Source of the DNA: Azolla caroliniana | Lineage: Eukaryota; Polypodiophyta | NCBI GenBank assembly: GCA_043228905.1 | Contig: JBHGNT010000011.1 | Coordinates: forward strand, 3,162,001 to 3,226,000 | Length of the DNA: 64,000 bases | Direction: 5' to 3' | Shown: in pieces, positions 24,919-34,680 of the stretch | Numbering within the stretch: position 1 is the first letter of the stretch | How the letters are laid out: the number at the start of each line of letters is the position of its first letter | Notes under the pieces: generated by a model | The model's input: only the letters and a program-made list of their open reading frames with translations | The model's database searches: none | What the model was told of the DNA's origin: nothing | Program-made: the position numbers and the translations under genes

Positions 24919-25562
24919 TGTTGGGATTTCGGTCCCTCCGGATGGGATGTCCGGAGATGAATGACGGCAAGCCCGGTTGCGGTTACGGAGCCGGATGATG
25001 AAGACCCCGGTTACGGAACCGGATGATGAAGACCCCGGTTACGGAGCCGGATGATGAAGACCCCGGTTACGGAACCGGATGATGAAGACCCCGGTTACGG
25101 AACCGGATGATGAATGTACCCGGAGAGAGATCCGGATGCGGAGACATATTTGTGAATATGTTTGCCAAGAGCCCTTGAGGCTATATTTGTAAATAGCCCG
25201 AAAGTCATATGTGTATAAATATGACTTAGGGCAAACAGTTTTATGTTGTTGCTTATTTTTCATGAGAAGCGAGAGCAGCCGAGAGAGAGAGTGAGAGACG
25301 AAGAGGTCGTTGCCTCTGTGTATTACCGCCGCCTGTGGCGAAGACAGTGAGCTCAAGGTTGTTGCCTTGTAGCTTCACCAGTGTACATCCCTGTTCATAG
25401 TGATAGTTGGAGTTTGAGGACTCCCGTGGTTTTTCCCATTTAGGGTTTTCCACGTAAAACATCCAGTGTACCTTTCTCTCTATTGTTTTGTGCATTTTCT
25501 ATTTCCTGTTTTCTGTGAGTTGATCCCATTCCTCGGTTGTGGCCGAGCACTGTTTTTCAACA
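24919..25562 (+). repeat. LTR of nested copia, copy 3 (644 bp, 3' LTR)
   Basis: It follows the polypurine tract GAAGGGGGAGTT and ends TTTTTCAACA. It is then followed by GAAGA and the remainder of the E1 3' LTR. Confidence 0.92.
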
Positions 25563-26075
25563 GAAGACCCCGGTTACGGAGCCGGATGACGAATGTACCC
25601 AGAGAGAGATCCGGATGCGGAGACATATTTGTGAATATGTTTGCCAAGAGCCCTTGAGGCTATAGTTGTAAATAGCCCGAAAGTCATATGTGTATAAATA
25701 TGACTTAGGGCAAACAGTTAAGTTGTTGTTGCTCATTTTCTGTTTTCCACTAAGAGGGAGCGAAGTGAGAGCAGCCGAGAGAGAGTGAGAGAGAAGGAGG
25801 AAGGAAGAGGTCGACGCCTCTGTGTAATACCGCCGCCTGTGGCGAGGACAGCGAGCTCAAGGTCGTCGCCTTGCAGCTCGCCATTGTACATTCCCGCGTA
25901 TAGTGATAGTTGGAGTCTTGCACTCCCGTGTTTTTTTTCCCTTTCCCATTTAGGGTTTTCCACGTAAAACATCCAGTGTGCCCTTCTCTCTATTGTTTTT
26001 CGTGCATTGTTGTATTTCCCGTTTTCTGTGAATCAATCCTGTTCCTCGGTTGTGGCCGAGCACGGAATTTCGACA
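25563..26075 (+). repeat. E1 3' LTR, remainder (513 bp including duplicated GAAGA)
   Basis: It continues the E1 LTR from within its 28-bp minisatellite through the TATA box to TTCGACA. It differs from the 5' LTR at a few places, for example GATCGATCC-type C/T and G/A changes, implying limited age since E1 inserted. Confidence 0.9.
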
Positions 26076-26111
26076 TTTTGTGAGACTATTAGTTACTTTG
26101 TGAGTGTGAAT

Positions 26112-27152
26112 ATGTTGGTGTTTTCTGATGTTGCAGAGTCTAAAGGGTTTGATTCTATTGCTCGTAAGGCCAATGGCAGTGTGGATACTGTTGATGTTGC
26201 GGCATGTTTAAAGGGCCCCATCTTGAAAGTAGATGTAGCAACTGACACAAGTGATCTGGTCACACAAGTTGATCAAGCATGTAGCACGGATGACTTGGTG
26301 TTGCAGGTAGATGCAGCATGTAGCACGGATGACTTGGTGTTGCAGGTAGATGCAGCATGTGATACCAGTGGACTGATATCGAGCAGAACAGTAACTACAT
26401 GCACTGAGGTAATCCAAGGATTGATAACTAAGTCGACAAAACAAGAGCACCAGAATGTGAAGCTAGGCCCAACACAGTCGACTAGGGGTTTAAAGAGGAA
26501 AAGGACACCAGTTGTGTCAGCCGAACCTGAGCTGATTGAGATTGATCGTATCCTACCAGAAAATGGTGTAACAGCGGCTCAGTTTCAGGAATGGAAACCT
26601 AAACCACTAGAAGTCGAAAGAAGAGCCTTGATCTTGGAGCTGGATAAAGTCTTGATGAGTGTGAGATATATGCAGCCAAGGAGGGACGCAAATCAGTTTC
26701 TAGAGTGGGCTGTGGAGTACTTTGATTTGTTTATTTGGAGTGAAAAACCAAAATCAGATGTGTGGAAGTGTTTGGCAAGATTCTTCCCAAAATGGCGAAG
26801 TCGTTTTAAAGGTCAATGGGCACGAGAAAATTGTGAGCAGATGGAAGCTGCAAGATTCAAGAGACTTTCTGATTTTTGGGCTACTTGGCCTGAATATAAT
26901 GCTGACAATACATTGATTTTGGATACAGAACATTTCCAACACTACGTCAATATTCGGAGATGCTGTCTCATTCTACCCGAGGAAATGCCTGAACAGTACC
27001 TGGTGCAAACAGTGAGCTGCCAACTAGGTGCATGGTTGTGGACTCCATACCGAGCTCAATATGCGGATAATATATGTAGACTCGTTCCACTGACTAGCAA
27101 GAGCTTAGCTGTTTATAGGAGATTTGTAGACATTTCCAATGGTAATTTATAA
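26112..27152 (+). CDS. Transposon cargo ORF: FCP1/NIF-like HAD phosphatase fold, probably inactive
   Basis: The protein has 346 residues from ATG 26112. The N-terminal third has four copies of a 13-residue repeat (VDxACSTDDLVLQ type). A Lys/Arg patch follows (GLKRKRTP), then a region that reads like the FCP1/NIF (CTD small phosphatase-like) HAD domain: RALILELDKVLM, PRRDANQFLEWAVEYFDLF and IWSEKPKSDVWKCL, then a later NTLILDTEHF. Active family members have DLDxTL and a later LLDDSP. Here the nucleophile aspartate is Glu, the Thr is Val and the second D of the DD pair is Thr, so catalysis is unlikely. An AG at 26136-26137 may be a splice acceptor, in which case the true start was upstream of the copia cluster. 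It lies between the RING-like gene and the convergent transposase gene. Confidence 0.65.
   Translation: MLVFSDVAESKGFDSIARKANGSVDTVDVAACLKGPILKVDVATDTSDLVTQVDQACSTDDLVLQVDAACSTDDLVLQVDAACDTSGLISSRTVTTCTEVIQGLITKSTKQEHQNVKLGPTQSTRGLKRKRTPVVSAEPELIEIDRILPENGVTAAQFQEWKPKPLEVERRALILELDKVLMSVRYMQPRRDANQFLEWAVEYFDLFIWSEKPKSDVWKCLARFFPKWRSRFKGQWARENCEQMEAARFKRLSDFWATWPEYNADNTLILDTEHFQHYVNIRRCCLILPEEMPEQYLVQTVSCQLGAWLWTPYRAQYADNICRLVPLTSKSLAVYRRFVDISNGNL
26270..26370 (+). repeat. 39-bp coding tandem repeat in the FCP1-like ORF
   Basis: Two adjacent near-identical 39-bp units, with diverged neighbours on each side, encode the 13-residue VDxACSTDDLVLQ repeat. Confidence 0.8.
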
Positions 27153-27275
27153 ATATGTAAAGAGATGACATTATTCAATGAAGAATTTAATTACTTGTTC
27201 CCACTGTACTTATCTACTGTGTAATTTGAGGAATATGTTGCAGATTGTTGATTTCATTCTATTGATGACTATTTA

Positions 27276-27811
27276 GCTATTGACAGCTAATTAGCTGCAT
27301 TTGTACAGCTAATTAGCTGCATTTGTACAGCTAATTAGCTACTGATGACTATTTCGCTATAACTTATAACTTAAAACTTAACAAAAAAGACATGATTTTA
27401 TTGAGAAAGAAGCACAGAAAGCAGACTGTATACAAGAAATTGATTCCAAACGAATTTATTGATCTGTTTTCGCGAAATACATGTTTGTTTTACAAGAGAA
27501 CATGGTAAGTGCTACTTGTAGCTACAAATTCCATGGCATACTATTGTAAATACATTTGTACAGCTAATTAGCTGCATTTGTACAGCTAATTAGCTACTGA
27601 TGACTATTTCGCTATAACTTATAACTTAAAACTTAACAAAAAAGACATGATTTTATTGAGAAAGAAGCACAGAAAGCAGACTGTATACAAGAAATTGATT
27701 CCAAACGAATTTATTGATCTGTTTTCGCGAAATACATGTTTGTTTTACAAGAGAACATGGTAAGTGCTACTTGTAGCTACAAATTCCATGGCATACTATT
27801 GTAAATACATT
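27276..27811. repeat. 255-bp tandem duplication with palindromes, downstream of both right-hand genes
   Basis: A unit of about 255 bp (about 27302-27556 and 27557-27811) is duplicated almost exactly. It contains two AGCTAATTAGCT sites, an AT-rich segment and the last codons and stop of the minus-strand transposase gene. The rightmost copy is the functional gene end. The left copy is a spare 3' end lying between the two convergent genes. Confidence 0.85.
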
Positions 27812-30800
27812 CATACACATTAGCACCAACAGTGTATAAACCGGAGCAGCTATTGTATTCTGACATTGGGACGTTGATGCATCTGACCAAATGAGAGTAC
27901 ATATACGCCGCTGGTTTGTCTTCTAACAGCCTGTACACATATTCGTAGTCATCTAGTTTTGCATAAAAAATGCCTTCGATGTAGAATGTCCCGGCAGATA
28001 CAAAATTTCCCCATGCATCTACAATATTCTGCCTTGCACATTGTTTACTAACCGTGCACTTTAATATATAGAAATCAGCACCCTCTGAATTGCCTTCTTC
28101 AGCATTTACAGCGAAGTTATCCCCAACGTTCAGGACATCACTCAAAGTATCTCCAAGTCCCTCATATGTGAAGTCAGCATTCTGCCCTGTTTCTCCATCA
28201 ACTGCTTCCTTATCATTCAGAGTGTGATACTCCCAATTCTGAATGTATGCTTTGTTTAGACAATATCTCCAATTTCCCTGCACACAATGGAAGCAAAAAC
28301 AAGTCAATTCTCTAACCGCAATACAATGACCATCCAACCTGGAATAACCGCGAACAACATGCAGAGATCGCAATTCGGGAATTCCTTGGCACTCCCAGGT
28401 CTTCTCCCTATTTACTTCATCTATCTTCACTTCCCAAAATTCACGTTTGATATCTCGAACTTGCGAGGAATAAACACCTGTGGCACTCGTCGACATATTT
28501 GTTCTTAAAAATTCAACTACATGTGATGCACAATTCATGTGCACACCATCTGTCTTTAGTTGTTCATGGGTAAGTGCCCGCTTTATAACAGCCCCTGCAC
28601 CATCATGTTCACCTTTACCATGGCCAGACCCAAAAAAATTCCATCTCATCTCCAAACCTGTTATAGCAGGATACCTCCCCACAAAATAAAATGGACGTCG
28701 AGCCTTGAATTGTGACGCAGCTCCGTCAGACCAGACCCAATGTTGAGTAAGCTCCAAACGTTGAGCTAATAACCACTGCCAATGTAACTTAAAACAGTGT
28801 TGGACGAACAAGGTATCATGCTTCTTATCATCGGAAATAAAGAAATGAATTACTTTTTTAACATCACCTGAAACTCGAAAATATGTTATGTGCACAAAAA
28901 TGGTTACCTGAACTGAACACCAATGCATAGATTGAATTTCATTCTGCTGCTTGAAAGTATAATTCTCTGCGAAATCTACTACTGAGACTACTACATCATT
29001 TGGGAAATCAGATATGCAAGTCTTAAACTGATGGGCCTGCCATGAATAAATGAAGTTGTGTTTAATGAACTTTCCTAGAGATACTACAAACAGAGACACC
29101 AAATCCCTTGGTTTAAGCATCTTCCGAACTAGATCCTTTCTTTTACACACCTTTCCTTCGAAATTGGTGTTCACTGACTCAAATAACTTCACAGAGATCA
29201 ATATTTCACTACTCAATTCATTTGGACACCACCTAAATCTAGTAGGGCCACAATCTTGACATAAACCCATGACGCATTTATGAATATGGAAGATAGCGTC
29301 AGATTCTCTCGGACACAATATTGAATCTAATAAATAACTCATGGAAGAGATAACGTGCTCAGATGATTTACACTCCTCTTGCGGGCTTGATCGACAGATT
29401 GGGCACCCACATGTGCAAACTGTATTAGTTAGGGATGCGCTATGGTGACGTAGTAGATTAACAGAGTCCTTCAGAAAACCCATCTGTACATGGTAAATGC
29501 AACAACATGTGTATCGATCCTTTAAGCGTCTCACAAAGTGTAGCTTAAGAGACTCGAATGTTCGTAGTTGAACTTTGATAGTTGGATGCATTCGTTTGAA
29601 CCTAATAAATAAATCGACCTGCGTAATAAAGGGGAATTAGTTATTCTCGTAACTAGCTAACTATCCTAGTAGCTAGTTAGCTATTCTAGTAGCTAATTAG
29701 CTATCATGGTAGCTAATTAGCTGTCCTAGTAGCTAATTGGTTGTCCTAGTAGCTAATTAGCTATCATGGTAGCTAATTAGCTGTCGTAGTAGCTAATTAG
29801 CTATCATGGTAGCTAATTAGCTATTCTAGTAGCTAATTAGCTATTCTAGTAGCTAATTAGCTATCATGGTAGCTAATTAGCTGTCCTAGTAGCTAATTAG
29901 TTGTCCTAGTAGCTAATTAGCTATCATGGTAGTTAATTAGCTGCTCTAGTAGCTAATTAGCTATCATGGTGGCTAATTAGCTTTCCTAGTAACTAATTAG
30001 CTATCATGGTAGCTAATTAGCTTGTCTAGTAGCTAATTAGCTATCATGGTGGCTAATTAGCTTTCCTAGTAACTAATTAGCTATCATGGTAGCTAATTAG
30101 CTGGTCTAGTAGCTAATTAGCTATCGTGGTAGCTAATTAGCTGGTCTAGTAGCTAATTAGCTATAATGGTGGCTGATTAGCTTTCCTAGTAACTAATTAG
30201 CTATCATGGTAGCTAATTAGCTGGTATAGTAGCTAATTAGCTATCATGGTAGCTAATTAGCTATCACGGTGGCTAATTAGCTGTCCTAGTAACTAATTAG
30301 CTATCATGGTAGCTAATTAGCTGGTCTAGTAGCTAATTAGCTATAATGGTGGCTAATTAGCTATCCTAACTAATTAGCTATCATGGTAGTAGCTATTGAG
30401 AGTAGCCAGTTACCTACGTAGTAGCTATCATAGTAGCTAATTAGCTATCATGGTAGCTAATTAGCTTTCCTAGTAGCTAATTAGCTGGTAATAACGAAAT
30501 AGCTAACTAGCTACCATGATAGCTAACTAGCTAGCAGTACAGCTAATTATCTGGTAGTACCTAAATTAGCTATTGAGAATAGCTAATTAGCTATCATGGT
30601 AGTAACTATTGAGAGTAGCTAGTTACCTATGTAGTAGCGATCCTAGTAGCTAACTGAGGTAAATGTAACTGATAAGCTAATTAGCTTTTCTGCTAACTGA
30701 GCTAATTAACTTTCCGAGTAGAGTCAAAACAAATGTTGAGATAAATGTAAATACCTGAGGTACATCAAGAAGATGAATGGGATGCTCCTCGTATTGATTT

Positions 30801-31504
30801 CTTCCAACACGTTTCCTGCATAAATCCTTTTTATTGGGTGAAACCCTACTCTCATTAGTCCAAAACATTGTGATTACATCCTTGATTTCAAATGTTATGG
30901 GTGTCATTGGCTTACATCTTGTAGTTAGCTTTAGTAGACTAGTTCCTTCACCCGAGGAAATTATACGGTTCATTGTATTGTACACTGTTTTTCTACTAAC
31001 ACCAATTACCTTAGATAGCTCACTGATGTTTATATCGTCAACATCACTATTAAGTAACATCATTAGACTAGACCTTTTTAAGACAAGATCATCTTCTGAC
31101 CTGCTCATGGATACGAAACTATTACGAAGATTATTTACTAAAATAGATGATATGTTTGCATTAAGACCATCACAATCAACTAAGTCCTTTATCGATGGAT
31201 CATTACATATTCCATAAAGTACTACCTTCTTTTCTTCATTGCTGATGTGCTTGGTTTGAACATTGAAATAGTCTACAACCTTTCTCTCTATGATGGTAGT
31301 CGCATTACTTACATTCTCAGCTAAACTATCCTTACCTTTACTGAGTGTGGCTTTCGTATCCTTCAACAATTGACGATGTTTCCTTTTTTTTTCTGCCCAA
31401 TAGTTTCGTATGGCTTGTTGTGTCCTGATAACATCATCCCTATCCTTATGATCATTGAGGGGTAATTCTAAACACCCTTCTTCCCCTTCCATTTGGCTAG
31501 ACAT
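27777..31504 (-). CDS. Putative transposase, two exons: N-terminal HTH plus DDE-like domain
   Basis: The model is exon 1 at 31504-30755 (250 codons) and exon 2 at 29618-27777 (613 codons plus stop). The GT-AG intron is in phase 0, giving 863 residues. Exon 1 is charged and ends with a helix-turn-helix, ISELSKVIGVSRKTVYNTM. Exon 2 opens with a Cys-rich stretch (CCCIYH, then CTCGCPIC). It has a candidate catalytic Asp in VVDFAENYTF, a second in WVWSDGAASQFK and an acidic pair in SGHGKGEHDGAG, which is a plausible DDE/DDD set. The C-terminal 120 residues begin VGDNFAVNAEEG and look like a separate small domain. It is the only transposase-like gene in the element. I cannot name the superfamily. 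No stop or frameshift is seen. Confidence 0.75.
29641..30710. repeat. Right array of AGCTAATTAGCT palindromes (inside transposase intron)
   Basis: About 1.07 kb is built from 20-bp units, the 12-bp palindrome plus an 8-bp linker such as ATCATGGT or GTCCTAGT. The two linkers alternate to give a 40-bp higher-order repeat. The array fills nearly the whole intron (29619-30754) of the transposase gene. This mirrors the left array in the intron of the RING-like gene. Confidence 0.93.
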
Positions 31505-31830
31505 GTTAAAACCCTAAATTTCCAGAAAAAAAAACAAGTATTAAAGATGGCTATGGGCAACAACAATACACAAAAATATTCCACACAATACACAAGATTA
31601 GACACAACAATACACAAGATAATCAATAGACAGAAAAGTTATTGCAATCCAAGACCGAACAGTAGAGGATTTCACTCTGTTGGATCCAACAGTTGAGGAG
31701 GCGATCCAAGACCGACCAATGGCAACAACTGAGTGTAGAATGTTGCCGTTGGATGAGTGAACTCCGTCAAATCGAAATGTGGAAGCAATCCGGGACTAGA
31801 CAGTAGTGGCAACTGAGTATAGAATGATGG
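31505..31830. other. Upstream region of the transposase gene
   Basis: This is about 330 bp of AT-rich sequence with short irregular repeats (CACAATACACAAGAT). It should hold the promoter and 5' untranslated region of the minus-strand transposase gene. I see no convincing TATA box and no ORF. Confidence 0.5.
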
Positions 31831-32580
31831 CAATGGAGGAGAGAACCCCGTCAGATTGAACAGTTACCGATGATGCTTGAAACGCACATAGAAGGCACTT
31901 GAGAATAGAGTGGCATAGAGAAGAGAACCCCGTCAGATTGAACAGTTACCAATGATGCTTGAAACGCACAGTAGCGGCCCCTGAGTGAGAGTGGAAAAGA
32001 GAAGAGAACCCCGTCAGATTGAACAGTTACCAATGATGCTTGAAACGCACAGTAGCGGCCCCTGAGTGAGAGTGGAAAAGAGAAGAGAACCCCGTCAGAT
32101 TGAACAGCTCTTTGATGATGCTTGGAACGCACAGCAGCGGCCCCTAAGTGTAGAGTGGCACAGAGAAGAGAACCCCCTCAGATTGAACAGCTCTTTGATG
32201 ATGCTTGGAACGCACAGTAATGGCCCCTAAGTGTAGAGTGGCACAGAGAAGAGAACCCCCTCAGATTGAACAGCTCTTTGATGATGCTTGGAACGCACAG
32301 TAATGGCCCCTGAGTGTAGAGTGGCACAGAGAAGAGAACCCCCTCAGATTGAACAGCTCTTTGATGATGCTTGGAACGCACAGTAATGGCCCCTGAGTGT
32401 AGAGTGGCACAGAGAAGAGAACCCCGTCAGATTGAACAGCTCTTTGATGATGCTTGGAATGCACAGTAGTGGCCCCTGAGTGTAGAGTGTCACAGAGAAG
32501 AGAACCCCGTCAGATTGAGCAGCTCTTTGATGATGCTTGGAACGCACAGTAGCGGCCCCTCAGTGTAGAGTGGCGGCAGG
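31831..32580. repeat. Minisatellite of nine 81-83-bp units near the right end of the transposon
   Basis: Nine head-to-tail units share the core GAGAACCCC(G/C)TCAGATTGAA, followed by GATGATGCTTGGAACGCACAG and a GC-rich half. The first three or four units have GTTACC in place of GCTCTTT. Short minus-strand frames across it (67 residues, shifting by 83 bp) are a by-product of the repeat and not genes. Confidence 0.92.
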
Positions 32581-32903
32581 TGGACTCGATAGGGTTTAGC
32601 AACAGTGGTAGCAACTAACCCACAGTACTCAACTAGAGATGGCCTACGTGATGTGGCAAAGGATCATGCATAATGGACCTAGGAATTCGATATATAATTT
32701 ATGGTACACATTTATGGTGCACACATCAATTTATGTTGCACATTTATGGCACTCATTTACATATGTAATTAAAACACTCTAGTATTTTCAATGGTAGTTT
32801 TTTGCATACTTAATTTATTAATGATGGCTTTTTACTAAAATGACTATTTATCAATGGTAGCTTTTTGCATAGCTAATTAGCTATGTCAAGGACATAGCTA
32901 ATT
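32581..32903. other. AT-rich right subterminal region of the transposon
   Basis: About 320 bp, largely A/T, with repeated TTTATGG(T/C)(A/G)CAC motifs and at least two AGCTAATT(AGCT) sites at 32868-32904, just inside the right inverted repeat. No coding potential is seen. Confidence 0.6.
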
Positions 32904-32927
32904 GTTTCCACTCGCATGCTTTCACCC
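32904..32927 (-). repeat. Right terminal inverted repeat of giant transposon
   Basis: This is the reverse complement of the left end, with one mismatch. It is followed directly by GGGT (32928-32931), the second copy of the target duplication, and then by the gypsy-1 integrase codons for D-F-V-G. Confidence 0.9.
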
Positions 32928-33945
32928 GGGTTGGATTTTGTTGGTCCATTCAAACCACCAGCAATGACAACCGGCAACCGGTACGTGATTGTCGCTACGG
33001 ATTATTGCACCAAATGGGTGGAAGCCAAAGCACTACGCGACAACACCGCGGGATCCACGACAAAATTTTTATATGAATACATCTGGTGCCGGTATGGATG
33101 TCCGATAGAGCTAATAAGTGACCAAGGTGGGCACTTCTTAGGGCAAGTAGTGGAAATTTTGACGACATTCTATGCGGTGGTGCATAAACGGAGCACTCCC
33201 TATTATCCGCAAGCCAACGGATTAGCCGAGTCAACAAATAAAACACTACAGAACATCCTTCGAAAAATCGTCAATGAGAACCGGATGGATTGGGATACAA
33301 AGCTACACAGTGCATTCTGGGCCCAATCGAACGGCATATAAGACAAGTATTCGCACAACACCGTTTCACCTAGCATTCGGATTGGAAGCAGTGATGGCGG
33401 TCGAGTTCTAGGTACCGAGTTTACGAATACAGATTTGGGAATGCCTAAATGAGAAGGAATCGGAAGCGATCCGGTTAGCCGCGCTATGCGAATTGGAAGA
33501 ACACCGGCTAGCCAGCATCATGCACCTAGAACTAGAGTAGCGGCAAAGGAAAGCGTTCGTTGATCGTCACTGAAAAGGGAACGAAAAGGTGTTCGAAATC
33601 GGTAAGCCGATACTAGTATTCCAGACCCAGATGGGTAAGATACCGGGGAAGCTACGGTTTCGGTGGACCGGACCATACTGGATCACGCATGAGTTCAATG
33701 GTTCTTACCAGTTAGGGACACTTGCCGGCGAGGTTCTGGGTAAATGGGTCAATGGGTTCCGACTCAAACCATACAATGGACCCATGCCAAGAAACCCATT
33801 TGAACAAGTAAAGGCCGACACAAAACCGGACACCGGTAAGTCGGAAGAGACGGCAACACGTTTAGCAATCGGCAAGCGCTGTCGTAGTGTATTTCGTACA
33901 CTACGTGAAAAACTTATAAAGTACCGATTTAATAAATATGAATAA
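32928..33945 (+). pseudogene. gypsy-1 integrase core and C-terminal domain (split gene, second part)
   Basis: The frame resumes with LDFVGPFKPPA, then VIVATDYCTKWVEAKAL (first Asp), LISDQGGHFLG (second Asp) and YYPQANGLAESTNKTL (Glu), so the DDE triad is visible. A stop at 33339 (TAA) and frameshifts around 33350-33590 break it. The C-terminal part (33589-33850) has the GPYWITHEFNGSYQLGTLAGE segment typical of gypsy integrase tails. No chromodomain follows. Confidence 0.87.
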
Positions 33946-34680
33946 ATAGTAGAAAATATTAAAATATATATAACATGCATAGGGCAAGATTGGAACCTTG
34001 CACCTCCATGTTAATAATGTAATGTCTTACCATTACACTAGCATTTTGTTAGTGTTTAAAAATAGATGTTCCACATAGAAAGGTTAGTTCACCTAGGATA
34101 AACTTTAGTTAAAAGAAAAACACATGCTAAAAGAAAAGCTACGCATGCACATCTAGCGTGCATGAACGTTATAGTTGATAATAAAAAACACACAAGTTAG
34201 AAAAAGCATGATCACTTTAGATAAAGCACATAGTCTATCTATAGGAAAAGCATGGAGTCTATAGTTAGAGAAGAAAAAGCATGAATTGCTAAGACTCTCT
34301 CATCTCTATATAAGGATGAGGAGCACAATGTAAGGGTGTGTGAAATATTTGGGAAATTGGATATATTTCCTAAAAACACCAATAATAAAATAGAATCGTG
34401 GGATTCACGAAGTTTTATATCGTCTATCTCTTTCAATCTAAATTCATATTCTTACATAAATATTGATTAATGTAATACTTGTGGGATTCACAAGATTTGA
34501 TCTCTTTTCTTAATCTACTCTAATCTATTCTAAACTATTTCAATTTATTACTACGATTAAGATAAACTAAAACAATTATACCTGTGGGATTCACAAGTTT
34601 CTATATCTCTCTCTTATAATTTATTCATATTCATAACTAGACTAGCCTCAAATTCTTCCTCCTCCTAGTCCAAAACCCAG
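33880..34680 (+). repeat. Probable LTR-like segment with TATA box and antisense tRNA-like sequence
   Basis: An AT-rich block begins TGTCGTAGTG and ends near CCAAAACCCA. It contains CTATATAAGG at about 34306 and AATAAA at about 34384, the expected promoter and polyadenylation order of a plus-strand LTR. Three imperfect copies of TGTGGGATTCAC follow. On the minus strand, 34045-33985 looks tRNA-derived, with a B-box-like GGTTCCAATC. I see no matching flanking duplication, so whether it is a solo LTR, the 5' LTR of the next ORF or part of gypsy-1 is open. Confidence 0.5.

Larger units (their letters stand above)
10374..26075 (+). mobile_element. Compound Ty1/copia cluster (E1 with nested tandem copies)
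   Basis: The cluster starts with TGTTGGG and ends with TTCGACA, and is flanked by the perfect 5-bp duplication TTTTG (10369-10373 and 26076-26080). It contains E1 (5' LTR 10374-11051, internal 11052-15166, 3' LTR split into 15167-15280 and 25568-26075). Nested in the 3' LTR of E1 are a chimeric middle copy (15281-20156) and a full copy (20157-25562). The nested block has its own 5-bp duplication, GAAGA (15276-15280 and 25563-25567). Confidence 0.92.
5886..32927. mobile_element. Giant DNA transposon, 27,042 bp, with three genes and a nested copia cluster
   Basis: The termini are 24-bp inverted repeats, 5886-5909 and 32904-32927, beginning GGGT(A/G)AAAGC and ending GAGTGGAAAC, with a single mismatch. 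Identical 4-bp copies of GGGT flank it (5882-5885 and 32928-32931). Excision of the element plus one GGGT rejoins the gypsy-1 integrase in frame, which fixes both ends. Without the copia cluster it would be about 11.3 kb. It contains a RING-finger-like gene, an FCP1/NIF-like ORF and a two-exon DDE-like transposase gene. AGCTAATTAGCT palindromes lie at both subtermini, between genes and inside introns. A 4-bp duplication is known for Sola and Chapaev elements, but I cannot assign the superfamily by reading alone. Confidence 0.88.

Noticed and set aside
32178-32547. Three overlapping 67-residue minus-strand frames with similar sequence
   Set aside because: They are offset by exactly 83 bp and produced by the minisatellite at 31831-32580, with no independent sign of coding.
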